Positions 25,808 to 35,500 of a DNA stretch of 59,712 nt are shown piece after piece. Made by a program: the position numbers and the translations under genes. Below the pieces are notes generated by a model. The model saw only the letters and a program-made list of their open reading frames with translations. It searched no databases and was not told the DNA's origin. Within the stretch, counting starts at the first letter, position 1. Each line of letters begins with the position of its first letter. The DNA comes from Oleiagrimonas sp035690885 (GTDB taxonomy: Bacteria; Pseudomonadota; Gammaproteobacteria; Xanthomonadales; Rhodanobacteraceae): the NCBI GenBank assembly GCA_035690885.1, contig DASSKC010000061.1, forward strand, positions 1 to 59,712. The letters run 5' to 3'.

Positions 25808-27310
25808 GTGAACAGTACCGCGGAAAAACTCTCGGTTGCGGAGAAAGTCGGTTACAGCCTCGGTGACCTGGCCGCAAACCTGATCTTCCAGACGCTGGTC
25901 ACGTTTCTGGCCTTTTTCTACACCGACGTTTACGGCATTCCCGCCGGTACCGCTGCGACCATCATTTTCGTCGTCGGTCTGCTCGGCGCGTTCGTGTTCA
26001 CGCCGATCGTGGGCCTGTTTGCCGATCGCACCCGCACGCGCTGGGGCAAGTTCCGGCCATGGGTGTTGTGGACCGCCATTCCGTTCGGTGTCATTTCGCT
26101 GCTGACCTTCAGCACGCCCGATCTGGGCGCGACCGGCAAGGTTGTCTACGCGCTCGGAACCTACACGCTGCTGGTGGCGATCTATGTCGGCAACAACCTG
26201 CCGTATTCGGCGTTGAGCGGCGTCATGACCGGCAACATGGACCAGCGCAACAGTTTGTCGGCGTTCCGTTTCGTGGCGGTGATGATCGCGCAGTTCACGG
26301 TCCAGGCGCTGCTGCTGCCGTTGGTGCTCATACTTGGCGGCGGCGACAAGGCCGAAGGCTTCCGCAACGTCATGGCGATATTCGCCGTGGTCGGCACCGT
26401 GTTTTTCCTGGTCACGTTCTTCACCACCCGCGAACGCGTGAAGCCGGAAGTGGAGCAGAAGACCAGCATCCGCCAGGACATGTCGGACCTGCTGCACAAC
26501 CGCCCGTGGCTGATCGTGTTGGCGGTCACCGTGCTGGTGTTTGTCAACCTGGCGCTCAAGGGCGGCATGTATGTCTATTACTTCAAGGACTATCTGGACC
26601 CGGGCCAGCTGGCGCAGTTTCTGGCCGACATCGGCTTCATCGGGTTCATCCATGGACTGGACACGTTCCTCACCGGTATTGGATTGGCCGGCTTTCACTG
26701 GCCGCAGGACGCGCCGACGTCGGCATTCAGCCTGTTCAATGCCGGTGGCATCGTGTTCATGGTGGTCGGCATCGGCTTCTCGCGACGGCTGGCCGAGCGT
26801 TTCGGCAAGCGCAACGTGTTCGGCGCGGCGCTGTTCGTGTCGACCTTGTTCCTGTTGGCGTTCTGGTTCTATCCGCCCGATGCGATCGGTTGGGTGGTGG
26901 CTTCCTACATTCTCCACGGCTTTTTCTACGGCATCACCATTCCGCTGCTGTGGGCCATGGTGGCGGACGTCGCCGACTATTCGGAGTGGAAGAATCACCG
27001 TCGCGCCACGGCTGCCGTTTTCTCGGCCATGCTGGTCGGCCTGAAGCTCGGCCTGAGCCTGGGTGGCGCACTGGTTGCCGGCATTCTGGCCATCTACGGT
27101 TACGACGCGTCGCTGACGGTGCAAACGCCACAGGTGGCAAACGGCATCAAGCTCGCGGTCAGCGTGTACTGCGCCATTCCATTCCTGGTGGCGGTGGGAT
27201 TGCTGTTCGGATACGAGATCGACAAGTCGATGGAAGTTCGCATCGAAAGAGAGCTGCGCGACCGCCGCGCGAGCGCTTCCGTGTCGCAAGCCCAGGCCTC
27301 CGCAAGGTGA
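25808..27310 (+). CDS. GPH-family sugar transporter (MFS; XynT/XylP-like)
   Basis: Inner-membrane symporter of the glycoside-pentoside-hexuronide family, 500 residues with about twelve transmembrane segments. Typical features are EKVGYSLGDLAANLIFQTL at the N-terminus, the cytoplasmic RTRTRWGKFRPWVLW loop, NNLPYSALSGVMTGN, and AMVADVADYSEWKNHRRAT late in the protein. An internal segment (about 275-305, DIGFIGFIHGLDTFLTGIG) looks longer than the usual loop. Partnered with a cytoplasmic GH43 23 bases from its ORF end by gene order, it most likely imports xylobiose or arabinoxylo-oligosaccharides. The start is GTG, preceded by GGGGGTG. A TAGCGCTA operator lies upstream. Confidence 0.9.
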   Translation: MNSTAEKLSVAEKVGYSLGDLAANLIFQTLVTFLAFFYTDVYGIPAGTAATIIFVVGLLGAFVFTPIVGLFADRTRTRWGKFRPWVLWTAIPFGVISLLTFSTPDLGATGKVVYALGTYTLLVAIYVGNNLPYSALSGVMTGNMDQRNSLSAFRFVAVMIAQFTVQALLLPLVLILGGGDKAEGFRNVMAIFAVVGTVFFLVTFFTTRERVKPEVEQKTSIRQDMSDLLHNRPWLIVLAVTVLVFVNLALKGGMYVYYFKDYLDPGQLAQFLADIGFIGFIHGLDTFLTGIGLAGFHWPQDAPTSAFSLFNAGGIVFMVVGIGFSRRLAERFGKRNVFGAALFVSTLFLLAFWFYPPDAIGWVVASYILHGFFYGITIPLLWAMVADVADYSEWKNHRRATAAVFSAMLVGLKLGLSLGGALVAGILAIYGYDASLTVQTPQVANGIKLAVSVYCAIPFLVAVGLLFGYEIDKSMEVRIERELRDRRASASVSQAQASAR

Positions 27311-27315
27311 ACCCC

Positions 27316-28338
27316 ATGTCCGATGACATCGACCCGACACAGTTGGCCAGGCTCGCGGCGCGGGCCATATCCGCGCCTCTGGTCACGCATGTGTATACCG
27401 CCGATCCTTCTGCACACGTGTTCGAGGGAAAGGTCTATGTCTATCCCTCGCACGACATCGATGCCGGTGTGCCGTTCAATGACAACGGCGACCATTTCGG
27501 CATGCAGGACTACCACGTGTTGTGCATGGCTTCGCCGACAAGCGAGGCCGTCGATTGCGGTGAGGCCTTGCATGTTCGCGATGTGCCATGGGCGCAACGG
27601 CAGATGTGGGCGCCGGATGCCGCCAGCAAGGACGGCGTGTACTACCTGTACTTTCCGGCGCGGGATGCCGAAGGCATGTTCCGCATCGGCGTCGCGATCG
27701 CCGAGCGTCCCGAAGGTCCGTTCAAGGCCGAGCCGTTGCCGATTGCGGGCAGCTACTCCATCGATCCGGCCGTGTTTGCCGATGACGATGGCAGTCACTA
27801 CATGTACTTCGGCGGTCTGTGGGGAGGACAGCTGCAGGAGTACCGCGACAACATCCACGACGTGGAACATCAGGAACCGGCTGCCGATGAAGCGGCGCTG
27901 GGACCGCGCGTGGCGCGCCTGAGCGATGACATGAAACAGTTTGCCGAGGCGCCGAGCGAGGTGCTCATACTCGATGCGGACGGCGAGCCACTGCGTGCCG
28001 GCGATCACGAGCGGCGCTACTTCGAAGGGCCATGGATGCACCGTCACCAGGGCCGCTATTACCTTTCCTATTCCACCGGCGACACCCACTGCGTGTGCTA
28101 CGCCACCAGTGACAATCCGCGTGGCCCGTTCACGTGGCAGGGGACGGTGTTGGCGCCGGTGGTCGGTTGGACGACGCATCATTCCATTGTCGAGCACGGC
28201 GGGCGCTGGTGGCTTTACTACCACGACTCCGTGCTGTCCGGCGGCGTGACCCATCTGCGTTCGGTCAAGGTGACGGAACTGCACCACGATGCCCAAGGTC
28301 GGATCGCGACGGTGCACCCTTATGGGGAATGCGCATGA
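27316..28338 (+). CDS. Cytoplasmic GH43 beta-xylosidase/alpha-L-arabinofuranosidase
   Basis: 340-residue inverting five-bladed propeller hydrolase without signal peptide, so it should act on oligosaccharides after import. The general base is D30 in YTADPSAHVFEGKVYVYPSHD-like sequence (key residues A-D-P), the pKa modulator is Asp in SIDPAVFADDDG, and the acid is Glu in YFEGPWMHRHQG. The metal/active-site His is in WTTHHSIVEHGG. The motif set resembles the small GH43_1-like proteins of xylan loci. The start MSDDIDPTQL lies five bases after the transporter stop, hence co-transcription and coupling. Whether it is a xylosidase or an arabinofuranosidase cannot be settled from sequence. Confidence 0.9.
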   Translation: MSDDIDPTQLARLAARAISAPLVTHVYTADPSAHVFEGKVYVYPSHDIDAGVPFNDNGDHFGMQDYHVLCMASPTSEAVDCGEALHVRDVPWAQRQMWAPDAASKDGVYYLYFPARDAEGMFRIGVAIAERPEGPFKAEPLPIAGSYSIDPAVFADDDGSHYMYFGGLWGGQLQEYRDNIHDVEHQEPAADEAALGPRVARLSDDMKQFAEAPSEVLILDADGEPLRAGDHERRYFEGPWMHRHQGRYYLSYSTGDTHCVCYATSDNPRGPFTWQGTVLAPVVGWTTHHSIVEHGGRWWLYYHDSVLSGGVTHLRSVKVTELHHDAQGRIATVHPYGECA

Positions 28339-28848
28339 ACCGTTACCGCGCAGCGACGTTTCCGGGGCGGATCTGGTCAGTGTCGGCAACGCTTTCCGGC
28401 TGTTTCACCTGACCCACCGCAAGCATTCAAGTCGGGGTTACGCACCAGATGTCGAGTGTGATACAACAATAATTGTTAGCGCTATCACGAAGATCGTGTC
28501 GAATGGGTCGGAGAGGGACCCGGGAGGAGATCAATGCGCCAGCCAATTCCAGAACATCGCAGCGCCCGCCACGGCGCGTCGTCATCACTTGCGTCGGTGC
28601 TTCGCGTGCTTGACGCGGCCACGCAACATTCCGTGCACGGAAGCATTCACTTCACCCACAACCCGCGAGGGGGAGACAACAGGCACCCAACAATCCGCTG
28701 CAGGTATTTGTCGTAAAGCGTGTCGGTTGAAGCTCGCGGGCGACGGAGAATGCGCGCGCGAGATCGAGGCCATCACGCACACGCATGCTCGACGTCCACC
28801 GGTCCATCCGGTCCATCAATCCGAAAGTTTTAGGGGAGTACACAAGTC
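28339..28848 (+). promoter_or_regulatory. 510-bp leader region of the first tandem receptor
   Basis: Non-coding stretch between the GH43 and receptor genes. It contains one TAGCGCTA operator (28474-28487), a ~360-base leader, and the ribosome-binding site TAGGGGAG 10 bases before the receptor ATG. The part around 28703-28741 (TTTGTCGTAAAGCGTG, then GGTTGAAGCTCGCGG) is similar to 32442-32480 upstream of the second receptor. No convincing gene is present. Confidence 0.6.
28474..28487. promoter_or_regulatory. XylR-type operator upstream of the first tandem receptor
   Basis: TGTTAGCGCTATCA is a near-perfect palindrome with the TAGCGCTA core. It ends 362 bases before the receptor ATG, almost exactly the distance of the degenerate copy before the second receptor (361). 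Confidence 0.85.
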
Positions 28849-31800
28849 ATGAATCACGACAAGCTCAGGCGTCTCAGGTCCAAGGTGATGTTCACCATCG
28901 TCGGTGGCGTGGTGATCATCAACCCGCTTTACGCGCAGAACCCTCAGCCGGCAGCACAGCCGGCCCCGGCGGCGCAAACAGCATCCAGCAATACGCAAGA
29001 CAACCAGCAGTCACCAACGCAGTTGAACACGGTGGTGGTCACCGGCGTTCGCAACAGTCTCGAACAGTCGATGAACATCAAGCGCAACGCGATCGGCATC
29101 GTCGATGCGATCAGCGCCGAAGACCTCGGCAAGTTCCCGGACACCAACCTGGCTGCATCGCTGCAGCGCATCACCGGCGTATCCATTTCCCGTCGCAACG
29201 GCGCCGGTGCGCAGGTGACGGTGCGCGGCTTCGGGCCGCAGTTCAACATGGTGACCGTCGACGGTCGCACCATTCCCGGCGCGGACGCCTTCGGTGCCGC
29301 CGGACAGGTGCCGATCGGCAATATCCAGGGTGGCACGCGCGCCTTCAATTTCGCGCAGCTGTCGCCGACTGGTGTCAGCACCCTGGAGGTCTACAAGACC
29401 GGTCGCGCCAACGTGGCCAGCGGCGGCATCGGTGCCACCATCAACGTCAAGACCGACAAACCGTTCTATCATCCCGGGGGCGAGGTCGTTGCCAGCGTCG
29501 GCGCCAAAGGTCTATATGACACCTCTCAGCCGTTCGACAACAGCATCACGCCGGCTTTCTCGGGCATTTTCAGCTACGCCAATCCCGACAAGACCTGGGG
29601 CATCGGCCTTAATGTCAGCTATCAGAAGCGCCATGGCGGTTCCGTGCAGGCGAGCGAGAACTATTGGGTCGCGCAGCGCTGGACGGGTACCAATGCGGCG
29701 ATTCGTCCCGGTGCCACGGTCACCAACGCCCCGGCGATTGGTCAGATGTATGCGTTGCCCAAGGACTTGCGTTACGCCTATTACGACTTCGTCGCCGAGC
29801 GCCAGAACGCTCATGCCGTGTTCCAGCTGGCCCCGACCGACAGCCTGACCCTGACCCTGGATTATCTGTACTCCCGGTACGACATCAATGCCGACCGCGG
29901 CGAGCAGGCCATCTGGTTGCAGAAGGCCAACAGCTTTACCGCCATCACGTTCGACACGGACGAGGAAGTCGCCACACCGATCTATCTGCGCGACGTACCC
30001 AGCGGCGTCAAGGATTTCGGCATGGAGCAGCAGACCTATGCCCAGCGGTACAAGCTCGACTCGATCGGCTTCAACGCAAAATGGGATGTCACCGACTCCT
30101 TGCAGCTGGCTTTCGACGCACACGATTCCAAGAGCCAGAGCGTTCCCAATGACCCGATCACTGGTGGCGGTGTCACGTTCATGGGACTTGCCGGCACCAA
30201 CTATTGCACCAGCGGTTCCCAGTGCGGCGGTGCCTGGGGCCAGGAAATGTGGTTCAACAACGGCCTGCCACGGGCCAGACGAACCTGGTATCCCTCGCAT
30301 GCGGCGGCCATTGCCGGCACGGGCGGTCTGGTCAACAAGCCTTTTGAAGAACAGAACATCGGTGTGCAGCCGATGCGCATTGACGCGCAGTCACAGGTGA
30401 CGGAGATCAAGGAATTCAAGATCGACGGCCAGTACTTCTTCGACAACGGGCGTTTCCAGTTCGGTGCCGACGTGTCCAAGACCAAGTTGCATCGTACGCA
30501 GGCGACCCAGAACTATCAGGCGATCGGTACGTGGAGCGTGACCAACGCGGGGCAGTATCCGGATTTGATGGACTATATCCATCAGGTCAACACCGTCGGC
30601 CTGTTTGACGGCTACAACACCAACGGCATTGCCAAGAGCACGTGGATCGGCAGCGCCGACGGGATGATCGACTGGGTACACAAGCACTATCCCGGCGCCA
30701 GCACCACCGTCAACCCGATATTGCAGGCCGACAACCGGGTCAAGGAAGACACCAAGGCGGTCTACGCGCAACTGGTGTACAACGGCCAGCTCGGCAGTCT
30801 GCCGACGACCACCCGTTTCGGTTTGCGTTACGAGCGGACCGACGTGACTTCTTCCTCGGTGGTGGCAATACCTGCCGGAATCGTGTGGATGTCCAACAAT
30901 GACTTCAATACGCCTCCCACCACCGTCACGAAGCCGTTTTCCGAAGATGCCAGTTACAGCGAGCTGTTGCCCAACATCGACTTCAGCATCAATTTCACCC
31001 CGTCGCTGAAGGGACGTGCCTCGTGGAGCAAGACCATGGCGCGGGCGCCTTACAGCAAGCTGTACGTGGCGCCGTCAGCGAACAGTCCGACTGGTTCGAT
31101 CCTGGTCGGTACCGGCTTCCGCGCCAACGGCAGCAACCAGAACCCGGCATTGAAACCGTTGTTGTCGGACAACCTGGACTTGGGCCTGGGCTGGTATTTT
31201 GCGCCGTCCAGCTACGTATCGCTGACCTTCTGGGACAAGCGGGTCGACAACTTCATCGGCAACGCGGTGACGCAGGAAAATCTGTATGGCTTGCGTGATC
31301 CGACTTCGGGTCCGCGCGCGCAGAAGGCCGCGGCTTTCCTGAACAGTGCCGCCTGCAAAGCCCAGGTGGCAGCGGCTGGTGGTGATCCCGCATCGGCGTG
31401 CTCGGTCAACAACACCTCCTTGTTCACCACGGTGGCGATGTTGTCGAACAAGGCTGCGACCGGCGGACTGGCCGCTTATGACGGCAGCTCGACGCAGGTG
31501 CAGACCATGGAGGTCAAGTACGACGTCACCGCTCAACCCGATGATCCGTTGTACCAGTACAACGTGTCGCGACCGATCAACCAGCACAAGGCGCGGTTGC
31601 ACGGTTGGGAATTCGGTGGCCAGTACTTCTTCGGCCAGACCGGCTTCGGTGTCCTCGCCAACTACACCAAGGTCCAGGGCGATGTGCATTTCGACAACTC
31701 GGGCGATGTCACGGTCAACCAGTTCGCGTTGACCGGCCTGAGCGACACCGCCAACGTCGTGCTGATGTACGAGAAGTACGGGTTCTCGGTGCGCCTGGCG

Positions 31801-32049
31801 TGGAACTGGCGCAGTCATTACCTGATGGCGGCCAACTCTGGCAGCACCCTCAATCCGATCTACGTCGACGCTTACCGGCAATATGACCTGGGTGTCGGTT
31901 ATGACGTGAATGACCACCTTTCGTTCACGCTGGATGCCGTCAACCTGACCGGCGAAGACGTGCGTTGGCATGCCCGCTCCAAGAAGCAGATGGTCCGCTT
32001 GGTCGATCAAAAGCCGCGTTACGCGCTCGGTGTCCGCTACAAGTTCTGA
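28849..32049 (+). CDS. TonB-dependent receptor, Xanthomonas/Caulobacter type, copy 1
   Basis: 1066-residue outer-membrane receptor in a xylan locus, probably for xylo-oligosaccharides. It has an N-terminal export signal (KVMFTIVGGVVIINPLYAQ), a Pro/Ala/Gln-rich linker, TonB-box-like LNTVVVTGVRNS, and a plug domain with AISAEDLGKFPDTNLAASLQ, VTVRGFGPQFNMVTVDGR and GRANVASGGIGATINVKTDK. A long beta barrel follows and ends in ALGVRYKF. It lacks the N-terminal signalling domain of transducers. The next gene is a paralogue of identical length, and the two differ mainly in predicted extracellular loops. The start has TAGGGGAG upstream. A TAGCGCTA operator lies 362 bases upstream. The ligand is inferred from context. 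Confidence 0.95.
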   Translation: MNHDKLRRLRSKVMFTIVGGVVIINPLYAQNPQPAAQPAPAAQTASSNTQDNQQSPTQLNTVVVTGVRNSLEQSMNIKRNAIGIVDAISAEDLGKFPDTNLAASLQRITGVSISRRNGAGAQVTVRGFGPQFNMVTVDGRTIPGADAFGAAGQVPIGNIQGGTRAFNFAQLSPTGVSTLEVYKTGRANVASGGIGATINVKTDKPFYHPGGEVVASVGAKGLYDTSQPFDNSITPAFSGIFSYANPDKTWGIGLNVSYQKRHGGSVQASENYWVAQRWTGTNAAIRPGATVTNAPAIGQMYALPKDLRYAYYDFVAERQNAHAVFQLAPTDSLTLTLDYLYSRYDINADRGEQAIWLQKANSFTAITFDTDEEVATPIYLRDVPSGVKDFGMEQQTYAQRYKLDSIGFNAKWDVTDSLQLAFDAHDSKSQSVPNDPITGGGVTFMGLAGTNYCTSGSQCGGAWGQEMWFNNGLPRARRTWYPSHAAAIAGTGGLVNKPFEEQNIGVQPMRIDAQSQVTEIKEFKIDGQYFFDNGRFQFGADVSKTKLHRTQATQNYQAIGTWSVTNAGQYPDLMDYIHQVNTVGLFDGYNTNGIAKSTWIGSADGMIDWVHKHYPGASTTVNPILQADNRVKEDTKAVYAQLVYNGQLGSLPTTTRFGLRYERTDVTSSSVVAIPAGIVWMSNNDFNTPPTTVTKPFSEDASYSELLPNIDFSINFTPSLKGRASWSKTMARAPYSKLYVAPSANSPTGSILVGTGFRANGSNQNPALKPLLSDNLDLGLGWYFAPSSYVSLTFWDKRVDNFIGNAVTQENLYGLRDPTSGPRAQKAAAFLNSAACKAQVAAAGGDPASACSVNNTSLFTTVAMLSNKAATGGLAAYDGSSTQVQTMEVKYDVTAQPDDPLYQYNVSRPINQHKARLHGWEFGGQYFFGQTGFGVLANYTKVQGDVHFDNSGDVTVNQFALTGLSDTANVVLMYEKYGFSVRLAWNWRSHYLMAANSGSTLNPIYVDAYRQYDLGVGYDVNDHLSFTLDAVNLTGEDVRWHARSKKQMVRLVDQKPRYALGVRYKF

Positions 32050-32072
32050 TGCGCGACAGCAGAACCAGGGAA

Positions 32073-32100
32073 GGGGGTCGCTGCGTGTGCGGCGATCCCC
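32073..32100 (+). terminator. Hairpin after first tandem receptor
   Basis: GGGGGTCGCTGC and GCGGCGATCCCC can pair over 12 bases with G-U wobbles around a GTGT loop, followed by GTTTCTC. It is the counterpart of the stronger hairpin after the second receptor and probably attenuates read-through. Confidence 0.55.
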
Positions 32101-32166
32101 GTTTCTCGAAGACGTGTGACTCCCGGCCTTGCCGTCGGGGTATTTCAGAAGACGCTGGAAAAGGGA

Positions 32167-32194
32167 TTGGACATGCCTTTGAACATGTGATAAA
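32167..32194 (+). promoter_or_regulatory. Candidate promoter of the second tandem receptor
   Basis: TTGGAC, a 16-base spacer and GATAAA preceded by TG (extended -10: TGTGATAAA). The predicted start falls about seven bases further, immediately before the operator-like palindrome at 32203-32216, a sensible position for a repressor. Confidence 0.45.
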
Positions 32195-32202
32195 AACGTT
32201 AG

Positions 32203-32216
32203 AGTTAACGCTAACT
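32203..32216. promoter_or_regulatory. Degenerate XylR-type operator before the second receptor
   Basis: AGTTAACGCTAACT keeps most of the outer bases of the consensus but has A for G in the core (TTAACGCTAA). It sits 361 bases before the receptor ATG, the same place as the intact operator of copy 1. Confidence 0.55.
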
Positions 32217-32576
32217 GGAGGGTCGGCGTTGACCATTCTTGCCGAAGGGGACGACTGCAGGGAATACGAGCTCGCAATGCAATCGCAAAGTGCTGCGGTG
32301 CCTGTGTTTGGGCGCTGTTGTCGTGGGTGACGGGCCGCGCCCGGGCCTTGAAACGGCATCTCATGCGCTACGCGAACACGACGTTGCGCGGCTTGCGTCG
32401 ACCCCAGGCAAGGGGAGAGAAACATTCAATAACAAGTTGTAGGTAGTTGTCGTAACACGTGCTGGTTGGAGCCCGCGGCGGTACGAACATGTCCGTGTGG
32501 CTCGAACGATCACGTGATCGCATGTTTCGCGTCCACTCAATCTTTCAATCGAAAGCTGCAAGGGGAGTACACACGT

Positions 32577-35500
32577 ATGAATCACGACAAGTTCAAGCGC
32601 CTCAGATCCAAGGTGATGTTCACCATCGCCGGTGGCGTGGTGATCATCAATCCGCTTTACGCGCAAAATCCGCAGCCTGGTGCGCAGCCGGCACCGGCCG
32701 CGCAATCAACATCCAGCAATTCGCAAAACAACCGGCAGTCGCCGACGGAGTTGAACACGGTGGTCGTCACCGGCGTGCGCAACAGCCTCGAGCAGTCGAT
32801 GAACATCAAGCGCAACGCGATCGGCATCGTCGATGCGATCAGCGCCGAAGACATCGGCAAGTTCCCGGACACCAACCTGGCGGCATCATTGCAGCGCATC
32901 ACCGGCGTGTCGATCAGTCGTCGCAACGGTGCCGGCGCGGAAGTGACGGTGCGCGGCTTCGGGCCGCAATTCAACATGGTGACCGTCGATGGTCGTCACA
33001 TCCCGGGTGCCGATGCTTTTGGTGCGGCCGGACAGGTGGCAATCGGCAACGTCAATGGCGGTACGCGTGCGTTCAACTTCGCACAATTGTCGCCGACCGG
33101 CGTCAGGACCCTGGAGGTCTACAAAACCGGCCGTGCCAACGTGGCCAGTGGCGGCATCGGTGCCACCATCAACGTCAAGACCGACAAACCGTTTTACCAT
33201 CCGGGCGGCAAGGTGATCGCGAGCGTGGGTGCCAAGGGCATCTACGACACCTCCGAGCCGTTCGACAGCAGTGTCACACCGGCCGCATCGGGCACCTTCA
33301 GCTACGCCAGCCCGGAGAAGACCTGGGGTATCGGCCTGAATGTCAGTTACCACAAGCGTCATGGCGGCTCGGTGCAGGCCACAGAGAACGCATGGGACGT
33401 GCAGCCCTGGACTGGCACCGATCCGGCCATTCGTCCGGGCGCCACGGTCGTCAATGCGCCGGACATCGGGCAGCTGTATGCGCTTCCCAAAGACCTGCGT
33501 TACGCGTATTACGACTTCGTTGCCGAACGCAAGAATGCCCACGCGGTGTTTCAGTTGGCACCGACCGACGGCCTGACATTGACCCTGGATTACCTGTTCT
33601 CGCGCTACGACATCACCGCCGATCGCGGCGAGCAAAGCATGTGGCTGCAACGCGCCAACAGCTTCACCGCGATCAAGTTCGATACCGACGAAGCGGTGGC
33701 CACGCCGGTGTACCTGCGCGACGTGCCCACGGCCAACAAGGATTTCGGGCTCGAGCAGCAGACCTATGCGCAGAAGTACAAGCTCGATTCGATCGGCTTC
33801 AATGCCAAATGGGATGTCAACGACTCGTTGCAGCTGGCTTTTGATGCCCATGACGCCAAGAGCCAGAGCGTGCCCGACGATTCGCTCACGGGTGGCGGCG
33901 TCACCTTCGTCGGTCTGGCCGGTACCAACAATTGCACCGGCGGTTCGCAGTGCGGTGGCGCGTGGGGCCAGGAGTTCTGGTTCAACAACGGTCTGCCGCG
34001 CGCCAAGCGGTCGTGGTATCCCTCGCATGCGGCCGCCCTGGCGGGAACGGGCGGCCTGGTCAACAAGCCGTTCGAGGTCCAGAACCTGGGCGTGCAGCCC
34101 ATGCGCGTGGATGCGCAGTCGCAGGTCACCGAGATCAAGGAGTTCAAGATCGACGGTCAGTACTTCTTCGACAACGGTCGTTTCCAGTTCGGCGCCGATT
34201 ACTCGAAGATGCAGCTGCATCGCACGCAGGCGACCCAGAATTATCAGGCGCTCGGCAATTGGAGCGTGACCAATGCGGGCCAGTATCCGGACTTGATGGA
34301 CTACATCCACCAGGTCAACACCATCGGCCTGTTCGATGGCTACAACACCACCGGCATTGCCAAGAGCACCTGGATCGGCAGTGCCGACGGCATGCTCGAC
34401 TGGGTCCACGAGCACTATCCGAATGCCAGCACCACGGTCAGCTCGTCGCTGGCGGCCGACAACCGGATCGAGGAGGACACCAAGGCGGTTTATGCGCAGC
34501 TGGTGTACAACGGCCAGTTGGGTGACATGCCGATCACGACCCGCTTCGGTTTGCGTTACGAGCGCACCGATGTGACGTCCACGTCAATGGTCGCCGTCCC
34601 GCAAGGCATCGTGTGGTTGTCCAACAACGACTTCCAGCTTCCGCGCTCCAGCACCCTGCAGCCATACTCGGTGGATTCGAGCTACAGCGAGTTGTTGCCC
34701 AACGTCGATTTCAGCATCAATTTCACGCCATCGCTCAAGGGGCGGGCGTCGTACAGCAAGACCATGGCACGTGCGCCGTTCGGCAACCTGTATGCGGGAC
34801 CGACACCGGGTGGTCCGACTGGATCGGTGCTGGTCAGTCCGTCCAACCGTGCCGGCGGCAGCAACCAGAATCCGGCGTTGAAGCCGTTGTTGTCGGACAA
34901 CCTGGATCTGGGCCTGGGCTGGTACTTTGCTCCATCCAGTTACGTGTCACTGACGTTCTGGGACAAGCGCGTCGACAACTTCATCGGTACCGCGGTGACC
35001 AAGCAAAGCCTGTATGGCCTGCGTGATCCGACTTCCGGCCCGCGTGCGCAGAAGGCTGCGGCCTTCCTGCAGGGTTCGGCGTGTGCCGGCCAGGTTGCGG
35101 CAGCCGGTGGCGATCCCACGTCGGCCTGTGCGCTCAACAACACCACGCTGTTCACCACGGTGGCGTTGCTGACCCATGCCGCCGCGACCGGCGGCCTGGC
35201 GGCCTACGATGGCAGCTCGGCACAAGCGCTCAACATGGAAAACCGGTATGACATCACCGCCAATCCGGACGATCCGCTGTACCAGTACAACGTGGCCCAT
35301 CCGGTCAACCAGCACAAGGCGAGGTTGCACGGCTGGGAATTCGGTGGCCAGTACTTCTTCGGCCACAGTGGTTTCGGCATCCTGGCCAACTACACCAAGG
35401 TCGATGGCGATGTCCATTTCAACAACGCGGGTGATCCGACGGTCGACCAGTTCGCGTTGACCGGCTTGAGCGATACCGCCAACATCGTGCTGATGTACGA

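Larger units (their letters stand above)
32050..32576 (+). promoter_or_regulatory. 527-bp leader region of the second tandem receptor
   Basis: Non-coding region between the two receptor genes. It contains a hairpin (32073-32100), a candidate promoter (32167-32194), a degenerate operator (32203-32216), a ~360-base leader similar in layout to that of the first receptor, and AGGGGAG ten bases before the ATG. I see no open frame with coding character. Confidence 0.6.

Noticed and set aside
28440..28473. AATAAT at 28468-28473 as -10 of the first receptor
   Set aside because: The hexamer is acceptable, but no -35 sequence lies at 16-18 bases, so the promoter could not be supported.
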